Source: Toxorhynchites rutilus septentrionalis (taxonomy: Eukaryota; Arthropoda; Insecta; Diptera; Culicidae). From it: a stretch of DNA of 64,000 nt. The position numbers and the translations under genes are program-made. The stretch spans positions 63,862,763 to 63,926,762 of the forward strand of contig NC_073746.1 of the NCBI RefSeq assembly GCF_029784135.1, read 5' to 3'. Positions 11,471 through 22,761 of this stretch are shown in pieces (within the stretch, counting starts at the first letter, position 1; every line of letters begins with the position of its first letter). The notes beneath the pieces are model-generated. The model worked only from the letters and a program-made list of their open reading frames with translations. It had not been told where the DNA came from and ran no database searches.

Positions 11471-12228
11471 AATGAATCGCTTGATCCCTCACCATCCAGC
11501 TCGTCCAGCTCGTTCAACTCGTTCAGCAACGATGTTGTCTTGTCGATGTCCTCACGATAAATGAATGCGTTTCACCACCAGAATATCGTTTAAGTATGCT
11601 TTTTGTCCGTGACTGAATCGAAAGAAGGTGTGTTTTACGATGACAATTTGGAAGGCAAACTAGAGGGGAATGAACTCTTTGAGTTTGAAACTTTCGGCGA
11701 CTGAGCAATAATTAATTGAAAATTAGATGATTTTCGCGATGCGAAACATTTTCCATTGCGCGCGTAAACTGTATTCGATACGGAAATATTCTACTGATTG
11801 GGGAGAATAATCTTCAGAAGCTTTCCTGCTAATTAATTGCACTTGATTGAAAAATCACAAGACCAATATTTAAAAAAAAACTCTTCCGCATGAATGTATT
11901 TTTCAATTCCCAGGGGAACTGGCAGAATATTTTTCAGCAACGATAATATTCTTCCGGAATCTTCTCGATGCTGGATGACATTTAAACGAAACAAGTTCCG
12001 CACGTATATATATGTGCGTTTTTCGGTGCTGATACTCTCTCGGTCGTTTTCTCTTCTTCTGATGGATCGGTTTTTCTGCGCTCTCTCACAGTTCCAAACT
12101 AACTGAATGCGTTTCAGGTCAGGTAATGAATCTCTTGATCCCTCGCCGTCCAGCTCGTCCAGCACGTTCAGCTCGTTCAATAACAATGTTGTCTTGTCGA
12201 TGTCCTCACGAAAAATGATTGCGTTTCA

Positions 12229-12270
12229 TGATGATGATGTTGAATTAAAGAGGCTTTAAACTTTTCAGTT
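12229..12270 (-). mobile_element. 3' end fragment of a non-LTR-type retroelement
   Basis: On the minus strand it reads CTGAAAAGTTTAAAGCCTCT, then TTAATTCAA and a CAT-repeat tail. The same 3' end occurs at 39279-39336 with a target duplication. Confidence 0.5.
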
Positions 12271-12775
12271 TTTTTTCGCATTGCTTAAGTATGCTTTTTG
12301 TCCGTGATTGAATCGAGAGAAGGTGTGGTTTACGATGGCAATTTAGAAGGCAAACTCGAGGGGAATGAACTCTCTGAGTATGAAAATTTCGGCGACTGAG
12401 CAATAATCGATTGAAAATTATATAATTTTCGCGGTGCGAAACATTTTGCGCGCGCATACTATATTGGATACGAAAATATCCTACAGATGGTGAAGAATAA
12501 TCTTCAAAAGCTTTCCTGCTAATTACACTTGATTGAAAAATTACAAAATCAAATGTATTTGGTCAACACAGCGACCAATGGTTAGAAAACATTAAAATAA
12601 ACTCTTTCGCATGAATGTATTTTTCAATTCCCAGGGAGCTGGCAGATTATTTTTCAGCAACGATTAGATCTTTCCGGAATTTTCTCGATGCTGAATGGCA
12701 TCCAAACGAAAATACTCCTTTCAGTCTCCTTTGGCCTGTAAAAAACTTTTCTGAATTCTAATCCATCAAATTTGG

Positions 12776-12791
12776 AGCCCTGTAAAGGGCC
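12776..12791 (-). promoter_or_regulatory. Histone mRNA-type 3' stem-loop (left arm)
   Basis: On the minus strand GGCCCTTTACAGGGCT forms a 6-bp stem (first pair G-T) with a four-base loop TTAC. It lies about 25 nt after the H3 remnant, where metazoan replication-dependent histone genes have the GGCTCTTTTCAGAGCC processing hairpin. Confidence 0.7.
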
Positions 12792-12815
12792 GTTGATTAT
12801 ATGCTAAGCTCATAT

Positions 12816-13170
12816 AGCACGCTCTCCTTGGATTCGACGGGCCAGCTGAATGTCCTTGGGCATGATATGACGCGTTTTGCGTGGATAGCACACAAATTAG
12901 TATCTTCGAATAGGCTTCCTGCAGCGTCATAACCGCGGAACTTTTGAAGCGCAAGTCGGTTTTGAAGTCCTGAGCAATTCCACGAACCACATGCTGCGAA
13001 GCTAGCTTGCGGATCAGCAATTCGGTCGACTTCTGATAGCGACGAATTTCACGCAAAGTTCCCGGTCGATAGCGATGTGGCTTTTTAACACACTTCCTGC
13101 GACTGGTGCGCTTATCCGAGCTGCTTTCGTGGTGCCTTACCACCGAAAGACTAACGAGCTGTCTGCTTGG
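12816..13170 (-). pseudogene. Histone H3 pseudogene (left arm)
   Basis: Minus-strand reading from ACCAAGCAGACAGCTCGT gives recognisable H3 segments: [48 protein letters not shown], and, out of frame, the stretch for the C-terminal residues up to GERA. Small deletions (the VA of GTVALREI, part of the segment after LQEA) and frameshifts break it. H3 packages DNA in nucleosomes; this copy cannot encode it. Being intronless and followed by a stem-loop fits a replication-dependent histone gene. Confidence 0.9.
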
Positions 13171-13211
13171 TCCCTCAACAAACAAGTCCTCACGGTGCGT
13201 GAGTAGAGTAA

Positions 13212-13424
13212 GAAATGAACGAAAGCAAAGGAAGCGTGATATTATAAACCATAAAAGTATAAAATTTAAACCCCACCCTTATTATATTCGTAGCTTACCC
13301 TGAGGGAGAAACGAATAACATCGAAATAAGTATACAGTAAGCTTATATAATAAAGAGGGTGGGGTTTACATTTTACACTTTTATGGTTTATAATATCACG
13401 CTTCCTTTGCTTTCGTTCATTTCT
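13212..13424. mobile_element. MITE of about 213 bp in the left H3 arm
   Basis: It has inverted repeats of about 75 bp, starting GAAATGAACGAAAGCAAAGG and ending with the complement. Flanks are TA or TAA (13209-13211, 13425-13427). The other H3 arm carries the undisturbed site (about 14267-14280), so this insertion came after the arms existed. The ambiguous TA/TAA duplication prevents a firm superfamily call. Confidence 0.85.
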
Positions 13425-13430
13425 TAAGTG

Positions 13431-14262
13431 CGATTCACATACAACATACACGTCACGTTCACGTCCCGTTACGTCAGTTATTCTACCATGTATTTTTTAT
13501 GGAAACATTCACATACACCGGCAACGTAACGACCCGTCAGCATACGTTCAACGAAAACGACCGGCAGGATTTGTAGAAAAGAATAATTGACGGAGACAGA
13601 CGGCTCGTTTGGTTTTTGTCTGGGCTTTGTGTCTCGACTTTTGTTTTAATTTGGTTGTACAGTAATTTACATTCAATTCGACATTAAGCTTATTGAACAG
13701 ACCTGTGATACAACACGTTTAATTGGACATTTTTACTTCTAACTGGAAATTTTTGTAAACATTAAGTTAAGGCCCAAATTATGGCCCCACATTGAAAGTC
13801 GCCACCAGTCGCGAATGTCCAATTGCTGGTCAAAATCGACTCCAATGCGACACCGAGTGGTGCCTCAGTTATCGCATTATGAGTAACTTACTGTTTTTTT
13901 ATGCCAACATATCTCTTAGCTCCAAATTTCGGAGTGAAAATCATTCGCGACTAGCTGAGAGAAATAGTCTATATATTATTATTGTTGAATAAGAGACGGA
14001 CTACGGGGTTTAAGCATTTAAATGATTGAATTCAATGATTTTCATTGAATTTTTCAAAATTTAGAATTCATTCTAGGCATGATGATTCGAAAGAGGGCAT
14101 TACGATTTAAAATTGTTGTAGGTGGCGACACCAACAATAATATTAAATAAATCATTCGTTTGACATTTGACGTGACTGTGCTGGTGGAAGCATTGACTGC
14201 ATGTGTGAATTGGTGGAGACGTTGACGGAACATAGACATTCTTCTTCGCAACGTTCTATGTG
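13431..14262. other. Centre of the H3 foldback, no gene
   Basis: AT-rich sequence, with CACGTCACG/CCGTTACGTCAG-type words near 13450-13560. The block ATTGAAAGTCGCCACCAG (about 13790-13810) recurs in similar form at about 17895-17915. No coding region is supported. Confidence 0.5.
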
Positions 14263-14310
14263 AATCGCACATTACTCTACTCTCGCACCGTGAGGACTTG
14301 TTTGTTGAGG

Positions 14311-14659
14311 GACCAAGCAGACGGCTCGTTAGTCTTTCGATGGTAAGGCACCACGAAAGCAGCTCGGATAAGCGCCCCAGTGTGTGTTAAAAAGCCACAT
14401 CACTATCGACCGGGAACTTTGCGTGAAATTCGTCGCTATCAGAAGTCGACCGAATTGCTGATCCGCAATCTACCTTTGCAGCATTTGGTTCGTGGAATTG
14501 CTCAGGACTTCAAAACCGATTTGCGCTTCCAAAGGTCCGCGGTTATGACGCTGCAGGAGGCCTATTCGAAGATACTAATTTGTGTGCTATCAACGCAAAA
14601 CGCGTCATATCATGCCCAAGGACATTCAGCTGGCCCGTCGAATCCAAGGAGAGCGTGCT
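14311..14659 (+). pseudogene. Histone H3 pseudogene (right arm)
   Basis: Inverted sister of the left-arm copy. From GACCAAGCAGACGGCTCGTT it continues into [44 protein letters not shown] and SAVMTLQEA, ending with the sequence for RGERA near 14659. It shares the left copy's internal deletions and is not translatable as H3. Confidence 0.9.
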
Positions 14660-14683
14660 ATATGAGCTTAGTATATAATCAAC

Positions 14684-14699
14684 GGCCCATTTCAGGGCT
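14684..14699 (+). promoter_or_regulatory. Histone mRNA-type 3' stem-loop (right arm)
   Basis: GGCCCATTTCAGGGCT has loop TTTC, as in the metazoan consensus. The pair next to the loop is mismatched (A-A). It lies 25 nt after the H3 remnant. Confidence 0.7.
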
Positions 14700-15808
14700 C
14701 CAAGTTTGATGGATTAGAGTTCAGAAAAGTTTTTTGCAGGCCGAACTGAAATGAGCATTTAGCAAAAATCGTGGTGTCGATGATAATTCGATACCGATAG
14801 GTGCCATGGATATGGATTTCATAATGAAGAATATGAAATACATGACATGGTGTAGTGAATATTTCCCCATATCGAAGAAATCACTTTGATGAAACTGCAT
14901 TATAAAATTATTTGTGTACGAATGCCGCAATCGATAGTCGACTCTAATTTGCGCTGGGTAATTTCCTCGGAGGACTCGATTGCTCCTTTGAGCATTAATA
15001 ATCTCTTTCTGGCAAAACGAAGTGGTATGAATCACATTATTCGAAAGATAAAATGAAGATGTTTTCTGCCAATTTCCTTCAACCTCCAAACATCTCTTTC
15101 TCCCGTTTGTCGTTATTGCGTTCGCTAATTCTTTCTCACAACACCCATTTCTCGTTTGAGAAATTGTTGAGTAAACTTCGTTTGCCAGTGCGCGTAAAGC
15201 GGGAATTCTTTAAGATTCATTGCACCTCTAATAAATTGCCGAAAGACGTGGTCTTACTTTGATCGCTTTTGATTGAAAAATCCAAAACGAAATGTATTTG
15301 GTCGCAGCATTATATGAGTAGGAAGCAAATAATCGCTCGAAAATAACATGATTTTCGCGATGTGAAAAATTTTCCGTTTTTCATGTTATGCATCCAATAT
15401 TGGATACGAAAATTATCTACTGATGGGGAAAAATAATATTCAGAAGCTTTCCTGTCAATTGCGATTGATTGAAAAATCACAAAACCAAATGTATTTGGTT
15501 GCAGTGTTGTATGGATAGAAAACATTAAATAAACTCTTTCGCATGAATGTATTCTTCAATTCCCAGGGGAACTGGTAGATTATTTTTCAGCAACGATAAT
15601 AGCAACGAGAGTTCCGCGCGTGTATGTGTGTGTGGCGGCTGCTCCGATGTTTCAAGCGGAACTGTGGCATCACTCTCCTCCTGATGGATTCCCTTCTGTC
15701 CTTAAGTGCACAAACAGGCTCTTGGTGACACCGTTCATCAGCGCTTTCATGATAAACGACGTTAGCTTCATCACAACAGCGACAACATGCTCCAATCGCT
15801 GTTCAATT

Positions 15809-15848
15809 ATAACTGAGTGGATTTACGAGCGGCGCTCGCTTATATACC
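15809..15848 (-). promoter_or_regulatory. Conserved TATA/initiator pair of family A (copy 1)
   Basis: On the minus strand TATATAAGCGAGC is followed about 32 nt later by an initiator-like block (CACTCAGTT in the other copies, CACTCAGTTAT here). This spacing is typical of arthropod TATA promoters. The pair is kept in four family A copies. Confidence 0.6.
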
Positions 15849-16095
15849 GATTGGTGATTTCAATAGCCTGTTTTGAAAGCAATTTTATTGAAACAAGTTT
15901 TTGGATGAAAAAGTAACAAGTATATAACGCGTAGACATTTTATCTTTCGAATGAAGTGTTTATCATACCATTTCGTTCAGTTGTTTAGGAGCTATTAACG
16001 CTAAAATTTCGGTCTCCGGCGTAACGCTTTCGTTTTCGAAACTTTGATTTTACACCCCGGTATAGAAATGAAAGACGTAGTCCTACGTCAAAAGG

Positions 16096-18239
16096 TCACA
16101 TGAGGGCTTTGTCCGAGACACAACCGCATAATTGACGCAGGGTTACGTAAGGCTATGTGTCGTATGCTGGATTTGTGGAAGTTTTCATTTGAATTTTAAC
16201 AATTCAAAAATGCCTTCGGGCCTGCTAATTTGATGGGAGATTGATGGACATTCCTAAATGAATATTGCTACCAGATGTCGACACTGTAGCCAACCGTAGT
16301 TACTGATGTATGAAGCAACGCCGAACCGAAGAGCGACGAACGCACCCGTAACACGAACTTCGACATTTAATTTGCTACTATGGTGCTGCTCGCCCGTGTA
16401 CTCGAACTACTGACACAGAGAGCTTGAGTTCGGGATAGACGTGCGCGGTGACGCTCCTCGTTTGTTATTGAGTTTCGGTCGTACATAGCGATTTTTTTCC
16501 GTTGAGAAGTGTTTACGTTTAAAAATGATTTCTTTTTCTGTTTCACTAGGGTCTAGTTTGTTGGAATTCAATTGAATTCCATGAACTTGGCACGATTGTA
16601 AAGAAATATTTTCCACATAGTGTCCATTTATTCTATCTTCGACTGTAGTGGTGACCAGGTTTGCCATAATAAATTCTGTGTTTTTGGTCTCAAAAAATCT
16701 TTTTATCTGTGTTGTTTTCTCAGAAAATCTGTATCGAATTCTGTATTAACCCTTGCGGTCGTTTGCAACAATGCAACAGTGTATCAGTTCACACATTTTC
16801 TAAACGAATTTTAATGTCCTGTGAACTTATTCGCGAACCAAAACGGTGCTACTATGAACGGTACTCAGTAGAAACAAAATTTGTAATCCATGCTTGAGGA
16901 AAGGATTAATGGAAAATTTCATGTTTTGCGCACTGTGTAGATGTAAAGAGCATTGTTCTGCATGTTCTGCATTGATTTTTGTGATACATGCGAAAGAAGA
17001 ATTATAGTAAACATATTTCTAACATAAACATAAAAACATTGTTTCGGAATACTGATCAGAAGTTTGCAAAAAATAAAGGAATCTTGTTCATCTTTCATGA
17101 TTTCACAAAGTTATACATCACTGCTTTTTCATGTAAAAATAATTGCGACCAGTACGACACAAATATCGAAATTTAACCGCAAATGCTGAAACCCCATTTG
17201 TATCTGTTTGCGCGTGCATTGGCCCTGTAACGATGCAAACGCGACCAAACTGGTAGGATGGTAATTTCAAAATATTCGTAGCATAAACAAGCGACTTGAA
17301 TTAAACTGCAGCGTATTTCTACGTCAACAATGCGGTCGTGTCTTGAACACAACCTCCTATCATTTTTTCCTGTAGTCCCGTAGTTTTTTCCTGCAATTCC
17401 GTTGGTTACTGGTAGCTATAGTTCGGGTTTCCTCACGAATGAGGTCATCTGCTGTTGCTAGAAGATTCTCTAGTAATTTGTACACTCTTCTGCCGATGCA
17501 TGTGCAATACCACTGTTGGACTGTCCAGAGCTAAGTAGACATGGAAAGATGGATTCATGAATCGCTGCCCGTAAAAACTCCGTCCCGTTGTACCTCTCGG
17601 CGAGCTCCCCGTTATCCAACACCTAAAATCCATAAAAATCCGTTACAAGCACTAATTACCGTAATATGCTCTGAGGGAACATGAGAGAAAAAGGTGAGCT
17701 GAGGGGGAGATGCGATATTGCACTGGTCTTTTTTACACGGGTACCGCGTTAATTGGAAAATTTGCGTAGAAAAAAACCGCGTTAATTGGAAAATCCGCGT
17801 AAAAAAAAACCTCGTAGAAAACAGCGCAAAACAAAACGCGTGCTTTCTAATCTGATAAAGATAAGACTTTCGAGACAAACTATGGTTCCGAACTTGAAAG
17901 TCGCCACCACACGTCGATACTGTACATCTGTCATCGCGGATATTAGTGCTGCTACTATGTTGCCGCTTCTCCAACGGAAAAGTTAAATATAACTATACGT
18001 ATTAAATAGCTGGAGAAAAACACAGGGGTGGAGCTTGTGACGCAATATTTCGTTTCTCTTCAGGCTACTATGTGCCAGCAGCTTTAAGAGAGAAAAGAAG
18101 AGACAGCACTCACAACCTCGTGCCTCTGTTGTTTTCGTTGTGTTATTTTTCATATTTCTTTTGGATAGAATGATATGGATAGTTATGCCGTTACTCTAGT
18201 TGTTTTTTTTGGTCGATACAATTCGATGTGTGCAACTTG
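16096..18239. other. Gnpda1 intron segment, no gene seen
   Basis: The block near 17290-17350 repeats a block at 2085-2150 (CGTCAACAATGCGGTCGT). Open frames on both strands have no family resemblance. Confidence 0.55.
17744..17809. repeat. Two-copy tandem repeat, 33-bp period
   Basis: CCGCGTTAATTGGAAAAT occurs at 17744 and again at 17777, each followed by a CGTA and A-rich stretch. Confidence 0.8.
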
Positions 18240-18510
18240 AGCCAACCAAAACGTTGGATTTAACGCGTTCAGATAATGCCTGATACTTTACAATTATTCA
18301 TTTGTTTATCTCAAAGAAAAATAAACTTTATTTGCTGTGATAGATGCGTAGAAATTTTTTTAATCAATTGATACAAAAATCATTGCGATCTATAAGGATA
18401 TCGTCAAGTTATAAGCGATCCAAATCTATCATTATTTCCTACACTTCCAGTGTTTAGATTTTATTTTTATTCCCCATTACTTTCTGGTAGATGTAGTCCT
18501 ACATCAAAAA
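18240..18510 (+). repeat. Repeat end homologous to 4800-5065
   Basis: Shares TTTACAATTATTCATTTGTT, GTAGAAAT and the terminal module GATGTAGTCCTACATC (18490-18505) followed by AAAA. Same orientation as the copy upstream of Gnpda1. Confidence 0.7.
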
Positions 18511-18835
18511 AGTCTGCATAGGAAATTTATAAAACAAATGAAACCATTCGTGCAAATCTTTTAAACCTAGTGAGCTTGAAAAACATGATTGAAGAACAAG
18601 AATATCTGACCTGTATAATATAATTAGATTAACAAAGAAAATTAGGTTCTTAACGTAAACCAAATTCTATGGTGGTGGTGTCAGTTATCATGCAAAATTC
18701 TCATCTATTTTTCTCATCAATGGATAACTTTTCTGCTTTCTGAGCTCGGTTGTGAATACAACTTCCGATGAAATTACGATTCAATATAAATCACTGATAC
18801 CTGGTCGTACGTGGTATTGTGCAAACCATTCTCAG

Positions 18836-18901
18836 GCCCTCAGCACCGTCCATCACAAGCTGATCGAAGAGGACGTTAAGGACGTGAGGCAGCTGAAGTA
18901 A
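18836..18901 (+). CDS. Gnpda1: Gnpda1 alternative last exon A
   Basis: An acceptor CCATTCTCAG ends at 18835. The exon continues the 6835 donor in phase 0 and starts ALSTVHHKLIEEDVK, followed by six more residues and TAA at 18899-18901. It matches the conserved C-terminal helix of the family (vertebrate GLMLVHNKLV). The full protein would have 277 residues. A second equivalent exon lies about 1 kb downstream; because this one has its own stop, the two are alternatives. Which is used where cannot be read from the sequence. The intron before it is 12,000 nt. Confidence 0.85.
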   Translation, partial: ALSTVHHKLIEEDVKDVRQLK

Positions 18902-19920
18902 GGCGAAGGCAACCGATAAATCCCGGGCAGACACCTTCGCCACACCCCCAAACAAACACAAGAAACACGAAGCTTTGACTTCTTATTAGATATTTGTAAA
19001 ACGACAACTACTCTTTCTATTATCAACCATCCATCATCACCAGTTCGATTAGAAGTAACAGTTTTTGTTGGTATTCGGATTACTGTGAGAACACGTGTAT
19101 CACCTGGGTAATTTCCATCACATGCTTAACGTCAAACGAGCCAACATCAAACGGTAAATACGACTAGTGCTAGTATATCTGATTTTGGGAAATACTGTGG
19201 CGAATGGGTCGAATTGAGGACTGATCAAAATACATTCACGAAATGAAAAGTACTCAATCGGTGCTGAAATATGTTCCACAGATTTGACCCGTCCTCTCAT
19301 TCAACCCTATCTAACATCCACTCATTATATCCGTATAACCAAACCACAACCCGCCCACCTTTCCTAGCATGGTTCCTAGGGATGGTTCCTGAACGAGAAG
19401 AGAACTAGCTAAAGGTCAACCTGGGTACGGATCGATAGTAAATTTACGATGTTTGTTACTACCATAATACAACACCGGTGCGGGACAGAACACACTATAG
19501 AACCTTTTCTATTATTGAATAGCCCTAAAACCACGTTCCGTATCGTTTTCGATTGCCGTTTGCTCTAAATTAAAACAAAAACATGTTTTCGACCCAACGC
19601 AAATAGGATTGTTACGTTCTGGCTTCCGCTAGTGGCGATCTTGACGCCGCCACCCGACCCAACTGATGTGAGAATCTGCGAGAAGAGCGAGAAGGAGGAC
19701 CCGTCAGCTGGAGAAGATTGACCTCTACCACTTCCACCTGTTTCCATTTTTGCACACCCAACCGTCCGGTCCCATCCCTGTATGTCCGTTTGTCAGCAGT
19801 TTGTGGATGTGCCAGATGAAAATTTACTGCCGCCCCCCGATTTCCCACTAATCACACTACAGTATTAATTAATAAGTGTCCAACCGTGCGTTGGAATGAT
19901 CGTTTCTTTCACCCACACAG
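18902..19920 (+). other. 3'UTR of exon A and/or intron before exon B
   Basis: No other coding exon is evident and little transposon sequence is recognised, unlike the preceding intron. ATTAAA at about 19570 is the best poly(A)-like word; a clear AATAAA was not found. Confidence 0.5.
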
Positions 19921-19962
19921 ACCCTGTACGATGTTCACTCGAAGCTGATTGAGGGCACGTAA
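19921..19962 (+). CDS. Gnpda1: Gnpda1 alternative last exon B
   Basis: A strong acceptor (CTTTCACCCACACAG) ends at 19920. In phase 0 with the 6835 donor, the exon reads TLYDVHSKLIEGT and stops at TAA 19960-19962, giving a protein of 269 residues. It aligns with exon A over xLxxVHxKLIE but lacks exon A's charged extension. The two resemble each other as expected for tandem duplication of a terminal exon. The better polypyrimidine tract suggests B could be a major form (inference). Confidence 0.85.
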   Translation, partial: TLYDVHSKLIEGT

Positions 19963-21509
19963 GACGATGATTTGCTGGCTGGCTGGTGGAAGGCTTGCCA
20001 AAAATCTAACTTCCCACGTGTGCGCGTTTGTTTTTTTTTATTTGTCAGTCATTGCAATCCAAAGGGCGTAAGTAATGTATTTTGTTTGTTTCAAGTGTTC
20101 CTAGCAAAACGCAACAAAGAACAGAGAAAAATCTTCAGATGATGTGGTAATACAAATTTATATATTTTTATAAAGTGGACTTTTTGAATCTCTAATAGAA
20201 CCCAAAGAAAGCGCCTTGAAAATCTCTTGCATAGTTTTACACTGATTTTGATGACACGCAACATTTTTCACCATCAGGGGGCGGTAAATCACTCTTGCCA
20301 CTCACTCTAGATCGATTTTACACTTTCAGCAGGGATGTGACAGATGTCGGCGAACGAAGTGTTGGAATTTAGGGACACATCCGGCAAACGACGGTACGGC
20401 AGAAGGAAATTTTCGGTACCACAACCTTCGTCAAGTGGTAATTTTCTCTAATCGCAGCACTCATTCGCAACTCTGCCATTTAGCTGTGAAACAGAAACAG
20501 TTGTACTTGCTGCTCCGAAGAATGATAACAATTACCAGCTTCTAGACTGCCCATGTTTGTATAGGAGACGTAAACGATAAAATGAACAAAATCGACTTTT
20601 TCGCCGTTTTGCATTCTACACAATGTAATACGTTTGCATTTGAGCAATTTTGAAAAAAACGTTTTTCCAAATGGAAAAAAATAAGTTTTAATCCGCAAAA
20701 TCTAGGCCTTCATTCTGCCGACAATATTCTTCAAGTGGACAGATTATTTCATTGGAAATTTGCATGGTTATGCTTGTAGACAAAAAACAACAAAATTACG
20801 TTTTCCCCACACTAATTGTGTTGGTGATTACGTCTCCTAAACATTCCCATAATGGTTATCACGATAATACGTATACGCAATAGGCCAAACAATGGGTTGA
20901 AAGCAACGAAAAAACATTTTTTGAATTTGTTTTCCACTAGAAGACTATTTTTATATCCAAGTCATGAATTGTCTCAGCTTCCTCCGGGGTACATGAAAAT
21001 GGTGATTTCGAAAAAGAAATTTTTGATGCCAAATGTCTGAAAATGGCATGAAATGTCGAGATTTACAGTTATCTAAAAAAACAAAATTGTCAAAAATTGA
21101 TCCGTCTATAAAACCGACTGAGTGACAAAAATCCAATTTTTGACAAAAATTTTTTTTCGAGATGATAGTAAATCTCGACGTTTTGTGTAATTATAAGACG
21201 TTTGACATAAATTTCCTATACTCCTCCATTGGGTGATTTTTCGGTTTTCAAAATACTCCAATTTTATCGTAGCGACACTAGTAAATAAAGTTCGATTGAG
21301 CTAATATTTTGCGTTGGGTATTTTATCGTGTAAATCAACATTTCGTACGAAGTGCCATATGAAAAATCGAGATGCCCATTTCCATTGGCACTCCAAACTA
21401 TACGTTTCGCCTCGTATTCCGAAAAAAAGACCCAGAGTGTCGATTTTTGACAAAAAGAATTTTCAAGTAGTCATCTCGACGTCGATTTTGTGGCATTTTT
21501 CATCAAAAA
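19963..21509. other. Gnpda1 3' flank and AT-rich repeats
   Basis: The first few hundred bases are probably the 3'UTR of exon B; no canonical AATAAA was found. About 20950-21500 is AT-rich repeat DNA with repeated words such as TTTTGACAAAAATT and AATCTCGACG, related to 54230-54380. Confidence 0.5.
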
Positions 21510-22557
21510 AAAAACATTCAATTAAACTCTTTCACATGAATATATTTTGAAAATTCCCAAAGGAACTGGCAGATTATTTTCCAGCAATGATTAGATCTTT
21601 CCGGAACTTTCTCGATGCTGAATGGCATCCTAACGGAAAGAGTTCTGCGCGTGTATGTGTCGATCCTTCGCCGTCCACCTCCTCCAGCACGTTAGGCAAC
21701 GATGTTGTCTTGTCGATGTCCTCACGAAAAATGAATGTGTCTCACCACCAGAATATCGCTTAAGTATGCTTTTTGTGTGTGATTGAATCGAGAGAAGGTG
21801 TGGTTTACGATGGCAATTTGGAAGGCAAACTAGAGGGGAATGAACTCTCGGAGCTCGGAACTTTCGGCGACTGAGCAATAATCGATTGCGGGCGCATACA
21901 ATATTGGATACGAAAATATCCTACTGATGGGGAAGAATAATCTTCTGAAGCTATCCTGTTAATTGCGATTGATTGAAAAACCACAAAACAAATGTATTTG
22001 GTCACAGTGTTCTGGATTTGGTCCTCGATACTGGAAGCCCACCAGTGGTTAATGCCAACTCGATAACCACCTGTTAATAGCCGCGCGTGTATGTGTGTGT
22101 AGCGATGTCTTCCCAGGGAACCGTTTGTGGCATCACTCTCCTCCTGATAGATTCCCTTCTGGCCTAGGGTGCACAAACAGGCTCTTGGTGACACCGTTCA
22201 TCCGCGCTTTCATGATAAACGAAGAGCTTCACCGCAACAGCGACAACATGCTCCAATCGCTGTTCAATTAGAACTGAGTGGATTTCCGAGCGCCGCTCGC
22301 TTATATACCGATTGGTGATTTCGATAGCCTGTTTTGAAAGCAATTTTAAGACTATTGAAACAAGTTTTTGGATCAAAAAGTAACAAGTATATAACGCGTA
22401 GACATTTTATCTTTCGAATGAAGTGTTTATCATACCATTTCGTTCAGTTGTTTAGGAGCTATTAACGCTCAAAATCTCGGTCTCCGGCGTAACGCTTTCG
22501 TTTTCGAAACTTTGATTTTACACCCCGGTATAGAAATGAAAGACGTAGTCCTACGTC
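21510..22557 (-). mobile_element. Family A copy, minus orientation (left arm of inverted pair)
   Basis: On the minus strand it starts with the module ending at 22557 (GACGTAGTCCTACGTC, 22542-22557), then a TATA/initiator pair (22272-22307), then body units to about 21510. It is the inverted partner of 24563-25715, with high identity by eye, so the pair forms an approximately 1-kb inverted repeat around a 2-kb centre. Confidence 0.75.
22272..22307 (-). promoter_or_regulatory. Conserved TATA/initiator pair of family A (copy 2)
   Basis: Minus-strand TATATAAG (22300-22307) and TCAGTT (22272-22277), with the same spacing as in the other copies. Confidence 0.6.
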
Positions 22558-22757
22558 AAAAATTCTTGAGTGATTATTCGATTTTCAAGAAACACAAACT
22601 TCGACCGCTTTGCACCACTCTCCCTGAGGTCCAATTGAGCTGAAATTTTGCATAGTTTGTTTTTTCGAGGTGATAAAATTTTTTTATGGGGTACCTTTTT
22701 GAAATTCGAGACGACGATTTTTATTGGTAACATACACTCAATTAAACCAATTAAATC
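22558..22757. repeat. Fragment of an AT-rich repeat
   Basis: Matches 54100-54225 and 57070-57195 (CACTCTCCCT, GATTGAGCTGA, ATTTTGCATAG, then a GGGTAAC-like block). No coding. Confidence 0.6.
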
Positions 22758-22761
22758 TGTA

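Larger units (their letters stand above)
12733..14745. mobile_element. Foldback carrying two inverted histone H3 pseudogenes
   Basis: Arms of about 480 bp (12733-13211 and 14268-14745) are inverted copies, each holding an H3 gene remnant and its 3' stem-loop. The match continues to about 13445 and 14260 beyond a small MITE in the left arm. The centre (13431-14262) is a different sequence. The element lies within family A. Whether the arms arose by one capture followed by inverted duplication is inference, but both share the same H3 deletions. Confidence 0.75.
8391..16095 (-). mobile_element. Compound family A element with nested insertions
   Basis: Read on the minus strand, it starts with the module TTTTGACGTAGGACTACGTC (16074-16093) and ends in CCTATGGTATAACC-type sequence and GGAAGTGGG (8391-8450), the same two ends as the copies at 24563-26215 and 50046-51118. 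Its body is built of related units of about 250-330 bp containing GGGAAGAATAATCTTC, AATCACAAAACCAAATG and GGGGAACTGGCAG, seen at about 8590-8830, 8835-9000, 11800-11980, 12480-12700 and 15400-15600. Two elements have inserted (9205-11470 and about 12733-14745). No transposase is seen. Class is unknown. Confidence 0.7.
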
